Notes: generated by a model not told the origin, from the sequence alone. A stretch of DNA of 15,024 nt from Coemansia sp. RSA 922 (GCA_027577415.1 JANBQS010000586.1:1-15024); one strand, 5' to 3'. Shown: positions 1 through 9,462, counted from the first letter of the stretch. Numbers and translations: made by a program.

Positions 1-1145
1 TGGTTCACACCCACTAGCTGTCCGTCGTCGTCGAGGAACTTGGCCTCGGTGTTTGCGCACAGTTGGCCGATAGACCCCGGCGAGTTGCTCCCAGACACGG
101 AGCGGCACACACCGGGGCTGGATTCCGACATACCATAGCCCTGAGTAACGAAAACGCCGAGGCTTCTCTCTGCCTCTACCTGCAGCTCTTTGCTCAGTGG
201 CGCGGCACCAGAGTTGATGAACAAAAGACTACCCAAGTCAAACTTCTCGACTTCGGGGCTTTTTACCAGCGCCAAGATTATCGGCGGCGCCACGTAAACG
301 GTGTCGATTTTGTGGTCCTGTATGAGCGCGCAAAAGCTCAAAAAGTCAAACTTGTCCATGATGACGACGACTCCACCGCTGAGTATACTGATGTTGTTGG
401 TTAGAATGCCGTAGATGTGGAACATTGGCAGCACTTGCAGCCAACGGCGCTGGAACTTTGTACACGTAACTTTCGTCAGTGCCGAATCACGCTGGTTGAT
501 ATCGAGAAATTGCAAGGCGTTAGCCACCATGTTTCTATGCGAAAGCACTACGCCCTTTGGTGCTCCGCTGGTTCCTGAACTGAACACGATAAACGACGGC
601 GTGCTATTTACCTCGCTCTCGGTAGTCAAGTGGACACGTGGGAATGGCCGCTGCGAAAATATCTTATCCACAGTGTTGCCGTCGCCATCAACCGTGAGTA
701 TGTGGCTGTCCGGGATGTCCAGCTGTGCAATCTGCAGCGCCTCCTTGACCACTGGTATGCTGGACACTAAGGTCACGACGACCTTTGCTCTGGTTGCCTT
801 GAGCTGGTGTGCGAGCTCGCGTGGGGTATAAGCCGGATTGGCCGTCGTCACTACGCCACCGACCATTTGCGTGCCCAAGCTGACTATCTGGTAGAATGAG
901 GTATTGGGGAGGACTATTGCCAGGATATCTCCACGCCTGAACCTCGCATTGTGATAAAGCCCTGAAGCAAATGCCTCAGTTCGAGCCTCCAACTCGGCAA
1001 ACGAAAGCGACTGCGTCCCATCGACCACGGCGACGAGCTTTGGATCCTTGCCGTAGACCGTATGCTGCTTGGCATACGAGAACATGAACGTTGGCAGGTC
1101 CACGTTTGGGATACTCAAGTCTGGATGTGGCGACGTATAGAGCAT
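1..1145 (-). CDS. AMP-binding acyl-CoA synthetase / 4-coumarate-CoA ligase-like protein (3' end outside window)
   Basis: An uninterrupted minus-strand frame runs from an ATG at 1145 to the left edge: 381 codons with no stop, so the C-terminal part is missing. The enzyme class activates a carboxylic acid with ATP to an acyl-adenylate and then to acyl-CoA. Visible ANL-superfamily motifs are the phosphate-binding loop SSGTSGAPKG (residues 189-198), LPMFHIYG (239-246, typical of 4-coumarate/long-chain acyl-CoA ligases), SGAAPL (312-317) and the adenylate motif YGMSES (337-342), followed by GSIGQL. The ATG is the first in this frame after a T-rich leader and fits the usual N-terminus of the family. 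Substrate cannot be told. A peroxisomal PTS1 tail would lie outside the window. No intron is needed in the visible part. Family call is secure; 4CL-like versus medium/long-chain acyl-CoA ligase is open. Confidence 0.93.
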   Translation of the reverse strand, partial: MLYTSPHPDLSIPNVDLPTFMFSYAKQHTVYGKDPKLVAVVDGTQSLSFAELEARTEAFASGLYHNARFRRGDILAIVLPNTSFYQIVSLGTQMVGGVVTTANPAYTPRELAHQLKATRAKVVVTLVSSIPVVKEALQIAQLDIPDSHILTVDGDGNTVDKIFSQRPFPRVHLTTESEVNSTPSFIVFSSGTSGAPKGVVLSHRNMVANALQFLDINQRDSALTKVTCTKFQRRWLQVLPMFHIYGILTNNISILSGGVVVIMDKFDFLSFCALIQDHKIDTVYVAPPIILALVKSPEVEKFDLGSLLFINSGAAPLSKELQVEAERSLGVFVTQGYGMSESSPGVCRSVSGSNSPGSIGQLCANTEAKFLDDDGQLVGVN

Positions 1146-1687
1146 ATTGAAAAAAAAGGTCTTTGGCAAAGGTAGCAGTAGTGTATAGAAAATGGAATAG
1201 GAAAATAAATTGATCGCAGCAAAAAAAAAAAGATATTCCGTGCTGCCAGCGTTGTTCCTTTTTTTTATCACACCAGATGAGAATTGACACCCGGTGGAAA
1301 ACAAGGCAAGTTCCTTGAATTACCAATGGTGTACCCACACAGGCACCTCATGCAAGAGCACATGAGGGCAACACCAAAGCCGTGTACTCTTTGCAAATGC
1401 TCTACGCCTGAGCGCAAATCACGCGGACAACTTGACAATCGATCAGCCATGCTCACAGAGAAAAGTAATGGTGACGAAGATCGCCCAAGCACAAATATAT
1501 ATTGCCTATCCTCGGCCCAAAGGAGACCTTCGCTGGTCCGTGAATGTAATTTGCAATATATTACGCTTAATTCAAGCAGCATGTTGCTTTTTGCCAAGCC
1601 CGGTTCCGCCCACATCTCCGCTTCCGAGAGCCAAGAAAGTGGACATGCAACATTTACTTGGTATATTCGCTACAAAAAAAATAACGA
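1146..1687. promoter_or_regulatory. Intergenic region: TAF6 3' flank and acyl-CoA synthetase promoter
   Basis: This stretch of 542 bp lies between two minus-strand genes, so it should hold the end of the TAF6 transcript and the promoter and leader of the acyl-CoA synthetase. Read on the minus strand, the last 120 bases before the start codon are T-rich, with T-runs at 1220-1231 and 1152-1159. A TATA-like run TATATATT lies on the minus strand near 1496-1504, about 350 bp upstream of the ATG. Reading frames crossing this area show no recognisable protein features. I see no RNA gene here. Confidence 0.5.
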
Positions 1688-3022
1688 CTACTTTGAAGTC
1701 TCTTTTGCCTTGGCTTCCTTGTTTGCCGCCAACACAGCAGCAGTGATCTTGCCAGCATCGGGGTCGTCAAACACAAGCCTTGCCAACGTATCGCCAACCA
1801 CTTCGGCAAGCCTGCTTCTTTGCGGGATAGTCACACCAACGGGCTCGATATCGTCAGAATCCCTCGCCAGTGTCTTTAAAACATTTATCAGAGCCGTCTG
1901 GCAGTGTGCGCCGTCGTAGATCAACTGCTGGTTATCTCGCTTTTCCATCTCCGCATCCAGCAACGACATGTATGCCTTGATATTGGGCAGCACGAGTACC
2001 TTGATGATGCTCACGCCGAGCTTGGTCAGTCCCACGATAGCGCCGTAGTGCGTAGTCAGTGGCTTTGTCGGATCAAGGAATGCCCGCAAAAGCGTGCGTG
2101 TAATTCGTGCTTGCAGCGTATGGTACGACTGACCAAACTGCTGGCAAATTTCAGCAATTTGCTCGGCAGCTCCGTCACGCAGCGACCAGTGATCCTCGGT
2201 ATAGCTCTCGCACAGCCGCTTGCTCACTAGACACGTCAGCAGCGAGGGGATAAGCTGGTGCATATAAGGCTCAACAAAAAGATTTGGGTTGCGGCGAAGC
2301 GCCTTGGCCACCGCCATTGCCGTGTTCAAAGTACTCAGGTTGTTGAGGTTGTTTTTGACCGTCATGGCAACGTACTGCACAAAGTACGTCACCAGCTGAT
2401 GAATACCGGCGTCAATCGAAATACTCTCCAAGGCCGTCGACTTTACTAGCGGGTCGGGGCTTACCAGCGACTCGGTGATACACTCAAAGTACAGCTGGAG
2501 CTCCTTGGACAGAACGTGCTTGACCAGTGGGATAGTTTCGACACTGTCTTGCCTTTGTGGCGTCTTGGCAGGCTTCTTCGCCGCCGGCTCTTCCTCGTCG
2601 ATGGGAGCCGGGTTCTGCTGAATCCGCGGCTGCACGCCTTCAATAGCTAGCCAATGTGCCGTGTACACTACCTCAAGAGGCACACTCGGCAGTGGCTCCT
2701 CCATTAACCTATCAAGGTCGATTACCTCGTCGTCGACATAGTAGATCTCCTCCAATGCTGTGGCGGTTTTGTTGAATTTGATCGGACGCCCGGTCTCAAA
2801 CCCGTAGATGGGCTCAACATTGCGCACGCGCAGCGCGCTGTTAATATCGGTGACGGTCAATTTTGTCCGCTTCGAGTGCCGCATGAACTTCATGGCCTCG
2901 GTGATTATTTCGTGCAACCGGAACTCGACGTCCTGCGCCATGGCTGAGGTTATCTCATCCTTAAGCTTGGGTACGCCAATCGAGTCTGCTATGTTTTTTA
3001 TCGTGCTCTTTGAGTAGATCAT
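1688..3022 (-). CDS. TAF6: TFIID/SAGA subunit TAF6
   Basis: TAF6 is a histone-fold subunit that pairs with TAF9 in TFIID (and in SAGA in many fungi) and supports RNA polymerase II initiation in the nucleus. The protein is 444 aa without introns. Residues 2-68 form the TAF histone fold (it begins IYSKSTIKNIADSIG and includes the typical LTVTDINSALRVRNVEPIYGF-like ending at about 55-75). Residues about 143-157 form a short acidic/basic linker with AAKKPAKTPQR. From about residue 165 to 398 comes the TAF6 C-terminal HEAT-repeat domain, with family hallmarks such as HVLSKELQLYF, SLRDGAAEQIA and HYGAIVGLTKLG. The frame is open a few codons further upstream, but 3043 is TTG; the first ATG is at 3022 and directly precedes the histone fold. 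The length is a little below yeast Taf6 because the linker is short. Identification is firm. Confidence 0.96.
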   Translation of the reverse strand: MIYSKSTIKNIADSIGVPKLKDEITSAMAQDVEFRLHEIITEAMKFMRHSKRTKLTVTDINSALRVRNVEPIYGFETGRPIKFNKTATALEEIYYVDDEVIDLDRLMEEPLPSVPLEVVYTAHWLAIEGVQPRIQQNPAPIDEEEPAAKKPAKTPQRQDSVETIPLVKHVLSKELQLYFECITESLVSPDPLVKSTALESISIDAGIHQLVTYFVQYVAMTVKNNLNNLSTLNTAMAVAKALRRNPNLFVEPYMHQLIPSLLTCLVSKRLCESYTEDHWSLRDGAAEQIAEICQQFGQSYHTLQARITRTLLRAFLDPTKPLTTHYGAIVGLTKLGVSIIKVLVLPNIKAYMSLLDAEMEKRDNQQLIYDGAHCQTALINVLKTLARDSDDIEPVGVTIPQRSRLAEVVGDTLARLVFDDPDAGKITAAVLAANKEAKAKETSK

Positions 3023-3165
3023 CGTGGTACGGGAGAAATACAATTAAAGTAAAGAGAGGAAAAGAGATAATGATGTGCAAGAGCGCGTCGCAATAAAATA
3101 AACCCCAGGCCAAATTAACGTTCACCATATTAGTTTCAAGTCAGAGCAAAATATTTGGGTGCTGA
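3023..3165 (-). promoter_or_regulatory. Compact TAF6 promoter / MFS 3' flank, with CACGTG overlapping the MFS stop
   Basis: Only 143 bp separate the MFS stop codon from the TAF6 ATG on the same strand, so the MFS terminator and TAF6 promoter must share this space or overlap the MFS gene. The stretch is A-rich on the plus strand. A palindromic E-box CACGTG sits at 3167-3172, overlapping the last codon and the TGA stop of the MFS gene and about 145 bp upstream of the TAF6 ATG. CACGTG is the classic core for fungal bHLH factors such as Cbf1 and Pho4. Use here is inference. Confidence 0.45.
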
Positions 3166-5070
3166 TCACGTGGCAATATCCCTGGTCTCAATAGGCAGGG
3201 CTATCATGCACCCGGCGGCTATCCACAAAAGCCCAACGCTCACATAGAGTGGAACGACAGTGCTAATGCCTAGTAGCAGACCCGTTATTAGCGGTGCAAC
3301 AATTCCAGACACACGACCCAGCGCCGATGCCATTCCACACGCCGTCCCGCGGACCGACGGATGGAATACCTCTGGAGTATAGGCGTAGATAACAGCAAAC
3401 ATCAGCGTGCTCATGAACCCAAACACAGATGATGATAGAATCGTCAGCGCAGCATTGTGCGTCTTTGCCGTCAGCGCAAAAGCGACAAGTGCCAGGCCGG
3501 ATATAAATGTAGATATGGCCATTGAGTAGATACGACCAAGGCGCGTGTCAACCATCCAGGCGCCAACGATAGAGCCAGGAATGCCGCTGACAGCATAGAT
3601 TAGCGAGTCGCGATAGACGCGTATCTGCTTCGAATGCGGCCCTGCAACAACAGACGTGCTTAGTGGCACCAGAGAATGTGAAGCCTCGTTGTTGCGTGTC
3701 TCTAGCAGCTTTGGCAAAAACACATTGAACATTGTAAAGCCCATAGCGACTACGGCCCAAATGATCCACACCAAAACCGTAGTGCGCCGTAGCGAGGGCG
3801 CAAACAGAGGTTTGAGCAATGCCGCGTGGCTTCTAATATCCAATGTTGCTGTCACTGACTGCCGCCATGATTTCGTCCAAGCTCTGAGTGTAAAAGGGCG
3901 GCGCAAACTGGCCTCACCGCGCTGCTGTGACTCTCTCTCGTGACTGACAGCCTCAGCTGCCTCAGGCCACTCAAGCCACGAGCTATTGTCATCGGTAAAG
4001 CGCTCAGCATTCAGCCGAGCTCTGTCTGGAATAAGTGAGGTGTGCGCGCCGTTTATCTCCTCGGCCTGACTGCTAGTACGCATGATGGACTCGGGGGCTT
4101 CGGCAGTGCGCGGCGATTGACGCGTGGTGCCGCCATTGTAGCGCACGATTTTCTTTAATACGACGACAACATCCGAGCGACCCTTGTTCTGCAGTAGAAA
4201 CTTTGGGGTCTCGTGCAGCCTGAAACAGCCATTGCGCAAAACCACCATGACAACAGTCGTCAGCGCCATGGTCACCAGCAGGTATCGCCAGCCGTTGTTT
4301 TGCTTGGACATGTCGCACCCGTTCTGATCAGAGTCATCCGGGCAGCTGAACGGGGGCAATATGGCTAGAGCGATTGATGATGTCAGCACGGAGCCAAAGG
4401 AGAAGAACACACTAAGCAACGTCAGCAGATGCCTCTTTTCACGCGGAACAAACTCGAGAAAGATTGCGCCATCCACAGGCATATTGCCGCCAACCCCAGT
4501 ACCCAATCCAAACAGGCACAAGCACAGGAGACTGAATGTCGGCGCAGCGCTCGCCAGCAGTCCAAAGACAGCTGTGATGACAAGTGTCCACCGGTACGCG
4601 ACCAGCCGACCAAACTTGTCAGAGACAGGGCCCCAGACAAGTGCACCACACATCAGCCCAAGAAACACACTAGAGGACATGAGCCCAATGCGTGCATTGC
4701 TGATGGAAAAGTGCTGCTGGACACGAGGCAGAATGGAGGCCGTACACTGCATCCAGGCATTGTCGGCTAGCCAGCCCAGCCCACACAGAGCCAGGACGCG
4801 TCGGTGGTACCGGCCAAACCCAATGTTGGATATCATGCGGTTGAGCTCGCCCTCTTCGTCGCTTTCGAATTCATGCTCAGCCGAGTCTTCGCTCGTCGGA
4901 GTGCTCTCTTCAGTGGAGCTCTGGCGATCTGCGCTGAGGGCAACTGGCTGCGCCTGGCGTCGGAGCTCGGATGCCAAGAACCCGGTGTGGATCTCACCGC
5001 TGGTATCGCAACGTCGACTGACTACGCCCTGCTCGGCCGACAGTCGAGTATCAAGTCCAGACTCGGGCAT
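3166..5070 (-). CDS. MFS transporter, SVOP/SV2-like family
   Basis: The 634-aa, intronless product is a major facilitator superfamily membrane transporter. Residues 1-80 form a polar, acidic cytosolic N-terminus (SEDSAEHEFESDEEGE near 59-75). About six membrane segments follow between 91 and 280, including the MFS motif-A loop GPVSDKFGRL (147-156) and VDGAIFLEFVP (199-209). A long hydrophilic central loop spans about 281-428. Six further segments lie between 429 and 626, with YTPEVFHPSVRGTACG (564-579), a signature of the SVOP/SV2-like branch, and the ending LPIETRD. One extracellular or luminal loop carries a Cys pair (243 and 252). Fungal members of this branch are mostly uncharacterised H+-coupled metabolite or organic-ion carriers, so no substrate is assigned. 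The ATG at 5070 is confirmed; a later Met (79) would also keep all membrane segments. It is tandem with and upstream of TAF6, without a functional link. Confidence 0.92.
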   Translation of the reverse strand: MPESGLDTRLSAEQGVVSRRCDTSGEIHTGFLASELRRQAQPVALSADRQSSTEESTPTSEDSAEHEFESDEEGELNRMISNIGFGRYHRRVLALCGLGWLADNAWMQCTASILPRVQQHFSISNARIGLMSSSVFLGLMCGALVWGPVSDKFGRLVAYRWTLVITAVFGLLASAAPTFSLLCLCLFGLGTGVGGNMPVDGAIFLEFVPREKRHLLTLLSVFFSFGSVLTSSIALAILPPFSCPDDSDQNGCDMSKQNNGWRYLLVTMALTTVVMVVLRNGCFRLHETPKFLLQNKGRSDVVVVLKKIVRYNGGTTRQSPRTAEAPESIMRTSSQAEEINGAHTSLIPDRARLNAERFTDDNSSWLEWPEAAEAVSHERESQQRGEASLRRPFTLRAWTKSWRQSVTATLDIRSHAALLKPLFAPSLRRTTVLVWIIWAVVAMGFTMFNVFLPKLLETRNNEASHSLVPLSTSVVAGPHSKQIRVYRDSLIYAVSGIPGSIVGAWMVDTRLGRIYSMAISTFISGLALVAFALTAKTHNAALTILSSSVFGFMSTLMFAVIYAYTPEVFHPSVRGTACGMASALGRVSGIVAPLITGLLLGISTVVPLYVSVGLLWIAAGCMIALPIETRDIAT

Positions 5071-5554
5071 ACCCTTGTGTTCATAGGCCAGCTAGGCAGT
5101 AAGTGTAAATTTAAATAAATAAAATTAAAAAAATAGTGTATAAATACAGCGAAACGAGCAAAGGAGGGAACATGAAAGTCGAGCGAAAAGCAACATAGTC
5201 TGCCTGTCCCCAAAGCAGTAAACGGCTATGCACCACTAATGCAAACCGCCAAGATGCGGAGATCAACGCAATCGGTAATTTTGCATCAAAGTTGCAATAC
5301 TCGGCCATACAAGCTCTCACATGATTTTCTGACAGGAACTCAAGCTAGTAGAAAGGTAGGCACGACCACAGAAAGCAATTACCTACCCAGAGCCGGGAAT
5401 GCACACGTATCTGTACCATCCACAGCTTCATAATGCGAGGGTGGGTGACGCCGCCTCCGCCATTATATAGCCACTTAGCCTTTGGCTTGACTTGCCGGAT
5501 GTGCATGGCGGTGGGAGCAGTATATCCACAGCATCTCTTTCCTGTCATCAATTC
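5071..5554. promoter_or_regulatory. Divergent promoter region between MFS (-) and RING-H2 gene (+)
   Basis: This region of 484 bp lies between two divergent starts. For the MFS gene, a minus-strand TATTTATA lies at 5139-5146, about 70 bp before its ATG, inside a very A/T-rich block (5107-5146). For the RING gene, a plus-strand TATATA lies at 5464-5469, about 86 bp before its ATG. A short upstream reading frame (26 codons, ATG 5499, stop 5577-5579) overlaps the RING start codon if transcription begins before 5499. Frames across this region otherwise show nothing recognisable. Confidence 0.5.
5464..5469 (+). promoter_or_regulatory. TATA box candidate for the RING-H2 gene
   Basis: TATATA in a GC-richer setting, with the first in-frame ATG of the RING gene 86 bp downstream. 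Position and orientation fit a core promoter; no transcript data are available. Confidence 0.45.
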
Positions 5555-6457
5555 ATGTTCCTTTCTCCAAACTCTGTAATTTTTATATCCAGTCCATTAA
5601 ATATGCGCATACCCCGTTTATGTTACGGCGCTGAACCTGCGGTAGTAAGTGTAGGCTCTTTCAGGGATACTAGCAGCAATAGCCTTATCAAAGGCGAATA
5701 CCGCTGTTCTGCCCAGCGGAAAACACATTTCATCCGCGATATTGTGACTGGCTCAGCAGGAAATAGCACTGCTGGCATAAATAGCGTGGACAATGCGACG
5801 ACAGCACCACCTCATAAGGTGTGGAATGTAGCCGCATATGTGGTGTTCATATTAGCATTTCTACTTGCTATGTGCGGAATCCGAGGTAAGCAAGGGATGA
5901 CTTGCCAGGGACGTACCCTGGTCAATTTAATCCCCACCATGTGACTAAAAAAAACATTACCCACTTGCGTTTACAAATGCCTCTGCTTAGGTGTCTACCA
6001 GCAGCGGGCTGCTCGACGACGTCGACGTCATGAAAAGAGATACGCCACACCAGCCAGAGCTGACCTGGATATGTTGCCAGTATTCAAGCTTGCCGAAGAC
6101 TCTATAGCCGACATCCGCCGCCCACCCGCGTGTCGCCGTTACTTGATTAGCACTAATGCTGACCCCAAGGCTTGGGAAGCGCCAACCAAGCCCAAGCCCG
6201 CTCACCTCGCTCCCAGTGTGCCTCAAGTAGACGGCGAGATTGGGGATTGCGAATCCCGTTGTGCATCTATCGGCTCGGAGTCCAGTTGCGTGATATGCCT
6301 CGATGAGTATGCCATCGGCGATTTGGTTCGAGTTCTTCGTTGCGGACACATATTCCACGACTCCTGTATTACCAATTGGCTAATGCGTCCAAAATCAACG
6401 TCGCATGAATGCCCAATGTGCAAAACCCCGTGTTTCGTTGGAAAAGCTGCCGCCTAA
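5555..6457 (+). CDS. Membrane-anchored RING-H2 finger protein (probable E3 ubiquitin ligase), two exons
   Basis: Joining 5555-5885 to 5991-6457 gives a 265-aa protein in one frame. Exon 1 encodes a Ser/Thr/Asn-containing, probably luminal N-terminus and one membrane segment (AAYVVFILAFLLAMCGI). The splice junction falls inside a Gly codon, and exon 2 opens with an Arg-rich juxtamembrane stretch (RAARRRRRH), which suits the cytosolic side. Near the C-terminus is a RING-H2 finger with spacing C-x2-C-x14-C-x-H-x2-H-x2-C-x14-C-x2-C (6292-6423) and the conserved W in NWL. Such TM-RING proteins usually act as ubiquitin ligases on endomembranes. Substrate and exact membrane are unknown. The start at 5555 is chosen because further upstream in this frame only a TTG (5492) occurs; an alternative ATG lies at 5603. 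It converges on VTC4. Confidence 0.85.
5886..5990 (+). other. Intron of the RING-H2 gene (105 bp)
   Basis: Donor GAG|GTAAGC at 5885/5886, a branch-like GACTAAA at 5943-5949 and acceptor TGCTTAG at 5984-5990. Splicing is phase 1 and joins the membrane segment to the RING part in one frame. Without splicing the frame stops at 5942-5944, before the RING. Confidence 0.87.
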
Positions 6458-6726
6458 GACCCCAATATGTGTCTACGTATATAGCTCAGTATTATAATCC
6501 TTAAATGCGGCGTCTGATATTTTTAGAGGCGTTGATAATATGGCGGCGCCACAATGCCCATTCGCCTATACATAATTTTAAAGTGGACATTTGCACTCAT
6601 AGATGAGCACTCTGTGCTTGGCGATACCAGTACCAAACATTTGCTTCAATGGAGATTATCAGTTGCACTGAATGTTATACCAAGTCGTATAGTTAAAATA
6701 CTGATTGTGTGAAGCATGGCAAACGC
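6458..6726. other. Convergent intergenic region (RING-H2 3' flank / VTC4 3' flank)
   Basis: This AT-rich stretch of 269 bp between two converging stop codons should hold both 3' ends. A/T-rich runs such as TATTATAATCCTTAAAT (6489-6505) and ATAATTTTAAAG (6571-6582) are plausible 3'-end signals, but I see no clear AATAAA. No coding or RNA gene is visible. Confidence 0.5.
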
Positions 6727-9183
6727 TTAAAAGCCAGTGGAAACCTTGAGATAAAAGTTGAGCACAACGGCTGCTATCAGCACTACGACCAAGAAGGTCG
6801 GTCCAGTGCGATCATCATAAGGACCAGCGTCGCGCTGACGAATGCGCTCGGCGCGCCACTGGAACAGCACCAGCGCATAGACCATGACAAACATGGCGAT
6901 CAGCGTAAACGCAGCACCAGCGATTTTGCCAGTGCGGTCACCAAAGTTCAGCAGGCCCAGCGCCAGCGAGCCAAGCACGATAGCAAAGTTAAGCCACGAC
7001 AAAAACGTTCGCTCGTTGGCAAAGAACACCTTGGGCTCTACGCGAACAGGGACCGCAATGCGCCTCTGCCCGGAAGGCCTTCCATTACCACTGTTGGTGC
7101 GCTGCGTGTCAAACGGTACCTCGCTTGAAAGAGCATCATAGCCTGGAGATCTACGCTCGCCACTAGTAGCAAAGGGATTTATAGTCCTTACAAGCCATGA
7201 CGTTGCCGAATCAGTGCTCTTAATGTCCTTCTGCTTTCGGCCCAGCAACGCTGTTCCCTCGGTAGCCGTAGCGCCGGCCTCTTCGTCGTACGTTTGAGAG
7301 TAGTGTGTGCCTGCGCTGCCGTTCTGACTTGCGCGCTCTCCTGGCTCGTTTTCAACAATGACCTCGATGTCGTTGGGGAACTGGCTGCTGCTTCGTGACC
7401 GCGTGCCACTACTGATGCGTCCGCTGCGATGTCGCGCCAAATTATCGAACCCGACAATGCTGCCACGAGGACTGGAGGCCCGAGACACGCCAATAGTCTT
7501 AGTGGCAGGTTTACGAATGTCGCGGTCCATCTGTGAGAACCAGAAGGGGAATACATCTACACGGTCCTCGAGTAGCACCGATGTGCCATGTATAAACTTG
7601 CTGAACTTGGGCACGGCTTCGACAAGGTGGCTATCGATCAGATCGGTAACCCACTGTGGTGGCTCGACGCCTGACTGCGTTTGCAGCTTTACCTCTAGCA
7701 CGGCGTACGGGAATCGGCACACGTCGCTCTCTGGCAATTGCGGGAATGGAAAGTCGATGCCAATGTCTGTGCGTCGCCAGTTATTGCCAGCGCGAGCTTT
7801 GCCATCAAACCCGTCTTCTCGCACCATGGTCAGCTCGGTGTCCAGCGAGATGCGCACTCGAGCGTCGCCGGGAATCTGGAAGGCGGTACGGTTATAGAAT
7901 GTCCTGACAACTAAAGCAAGATGCGGGATGGTCAGATGTGTTAGTTGCGCAGCAGCAGCAACAAAAGACAATAAACAGCGGCGGGCAAATAGCAAGGAGC
8001 AACAATTAGGCTCATTTGTGTGAGGGCACGGTAGAGCAGTGCTTTAGCAACAACAGGACGCCACACATATTGCAAAAGGGGGGACACATGTCAGGAACCG
8101 AGCAAGAAAGAAAGCAACCAACAATACTGTACCTGGGCAAAGGCGCTTTTCTCGGACGCTGTTTTGAACTTCATACGACAATGTCTCCATGTCTTGCAGA
8201 TCTTGGTCGCTCTTCTTGCCCTCTTCGCGCAGCCGCTGGATCTTAGAGTCCATAGTGTAATCGCCAGACAAGTAGTCATTAATGTACTTTTCTTTTAGCG
8301 AGAAGCGCTCCTTTACGCTCTTCTCGCCAGTCCAGTCCTCGTGGTGCGTCTTGCGCTCGATGAAAATCTCGTTGTTCTCCATGTCGCCGTACCAACGCAA
8401 GCGAATAGCCTCAGCGCCCTCGCTCTTTTCGATGCGACCCTGGTAGAGATCCAGATCTTCGTTGTCAAAGTAAATGCTGGTTATTGCGGGGCTAGGCGGC
8501 TTGGTGGTGCCCTTGGTGCGGTAGATCAGCACGGGCAGGAACTTGAGGATGTAGAGCTTGAGCTCCATGACGTTGTCAGGGTGGACCCAGTATTTTGTGG
8601 TCTGGCGGACAAAGTTTTGACCATTCCCGGACTGTGGATCCTTGTCCTGATCGACGTCTACGCCGCCGTTGCGGACAATGTTGTAAAGGCGCGACAATTC
8701 CAGCAACAACTCGTCAAAGTTTTCCTTGAAGAATGGGCGACTGTTTAGTCGCACGGTAAACACGGGCTTGAGCACGAACGGCGCGTTCTTGTCGTGCTTT
8801 TTGACAATCTTGATAAACGCAGTAAAATTGAGGCGAGTAAACTTTGCTAGCTCATAGACCTCGCTGATGACGGTGTCGATCTCATGTTCGATGATATCCA
8901 ACTGCTCACGCTTGGCATCGGTAGGCGCATCGTTCTTGGTTATAAGCGAAACTTGCTGCTCACAGTACTCGATACGGCGCTTCATCTCGCCGCTCTTTGT
9001 CTGCTGAAAGTTGTTGACCTTCTCCAGTTCGCCATCAAGCAGCTTGACAAACTCCGACTCGTCATCGGCTGTGTATCCCTTGTCGGAGCGCTCATACAGG
9101 AACCTTTTGAGGCCAGCGTAGTCAACGTAGTAAAACTTCCATTCGGGAAGGAGCGACTCGCGCAACTGCTGGCCAAACTTCAT
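6727..9183 (-). CDS. VTC4: Vtc4, catalytic subunit of the vacuolar polyphosphate polymerase (VTC complex), two exons
   Basis: Joining 9183-8133 to 7910-6727 gives 744 aa (yeast Vtc4 is 721). Vtc4 makes polyphosphate from ATP at the vacuole and the complex moves it into the lumen. Domains: SPX (1 to about 175; starts [15 protein letters not shown], with Y22, K26, K128, K129, K132 where inositol pyrophosphates bind); VTC triphosphate-tunnel domain (about 190-480); a Ser/Arg-rich disordered linker (about 485-630); and a DUF202 membrane domain with three segments (about 636-740). Tunnel residues K197, R261, R263, K278, K291, R358, R370, E423, S454 and K455 are all present. They sit at a constant offset of -3 from the yeast Vtc4 residues as I remember them, which supports an active enzyme. 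The start at 9183 is set by the SPX N-terminus. The DUF202 part is nearly identical in DNA to VTC1 (see repeat). Confidence 0.96.
6808..7041 (-). repeat. Perfect inverted repeat copy A (inside VTC4 exon 2)
   Basis: By direct base-by-base comparison, the reverse complement of these 234 bases equals 11468-11701 with no mismatch. It covers exactly 78 codons (Vtc4 residues 641-718: VEPK to YDDR). Just outside, identity falls sharply: 13 mismatches in the next 27 bases on the 3' side, and two mismatches in the adjacent 21 bases on the 5' side before similarity is lost. Confidence 0.95.
7911..8132 (-). other. Intron of VTC4 (222 bp)
   Basis: On the minus strand: donor CCCAG|GTACAG (8133/8132), branch site CAACTAACAC near 7940, acceptor TTGCTTTAG (ending 7911). 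Splicing is phase 1 and rebuilds the family sequence [14 protein letters not shown] across the junction, matching yeast Vtc4 around its R361 region. This makes the boundaries close to certain. Confidence 0.93.
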
Positions 9184-9462
9184 GGTGAGTGGTAGTGGTG
9201 TCGACGATAGACTATTAACACGAGATAATCGTTTGATGGCAATAGCTGAATAAAAGAGATCAGCTAAAAATGAAAAGAAAAGGGAAAGAAAAGGGAAAAA
9301 GATGTGCGGTAGAGCATCAGGAAAGCGCGGGCTTAAATAGACAATGACCACCGCATATTTGCCTGTGCATTCAGATGCCTTCACCCGAGCCAAAAGGCAA
9401 GTGTGCGCAAGGCGGGGATTGGGCCGAGCTTAGTTTGGAAGCTGGGTTGGGGGTGCGAAGGA
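9184..9462 (-). promoter_or_regulatory. VTC4 upstream region and pyrimidine-rich leader
   Basis: The 279 bp upstream of the VTC4 ATG, read on the minus strand. A TATA-like TATTTAAG lies at 9332-9339, about 150 bp before the ATG. A pyrimidine-rich leader at 9252-9300 contains CCCTTTTCTTT twice in tandem. Translating this leader gives a hydrophobic F/L/S-rich peptide that extends the VTC4 frame upstream; I do not take it as coding. No CACGTG site is present here. Confidence 0.45.

Noticed and set aside
1284..1919. Plus-strand 211-codon frame across the acyl-CoA synthetase promoter and TAF6 end
   Set aside because: No domain or codon pattern of a real protein; its second half is antisense to TAF6 coding sequence.
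3023..3043. Seven extra codons at the TAF6 N-terminus
   Set aside because: The frame is open but begins with TTG at 3043; the first ATG at 3022 lies directly before the histone fold.
4361..5086. Long plus-strand frame antisense to the MFS gene
   Set aside because: Shadow of the MFS coding sequence; no recognisable protein features, while the minus strand gives a complete MFS protein.
5645..5664. GTAAGT ... TTTCAG inside RING exon 1
   Set aside because: Only 20 bases apart, too short for a spliceosomal intron, and the frame is open through it.
9184..9393. Hydrophobic 70-codon extension of VTC4 upstream of 9183
   Set aside because: It is the translation of a pyrimidine-rich leader; SPX proteins start at the MKFG motif, which has its own ATG.
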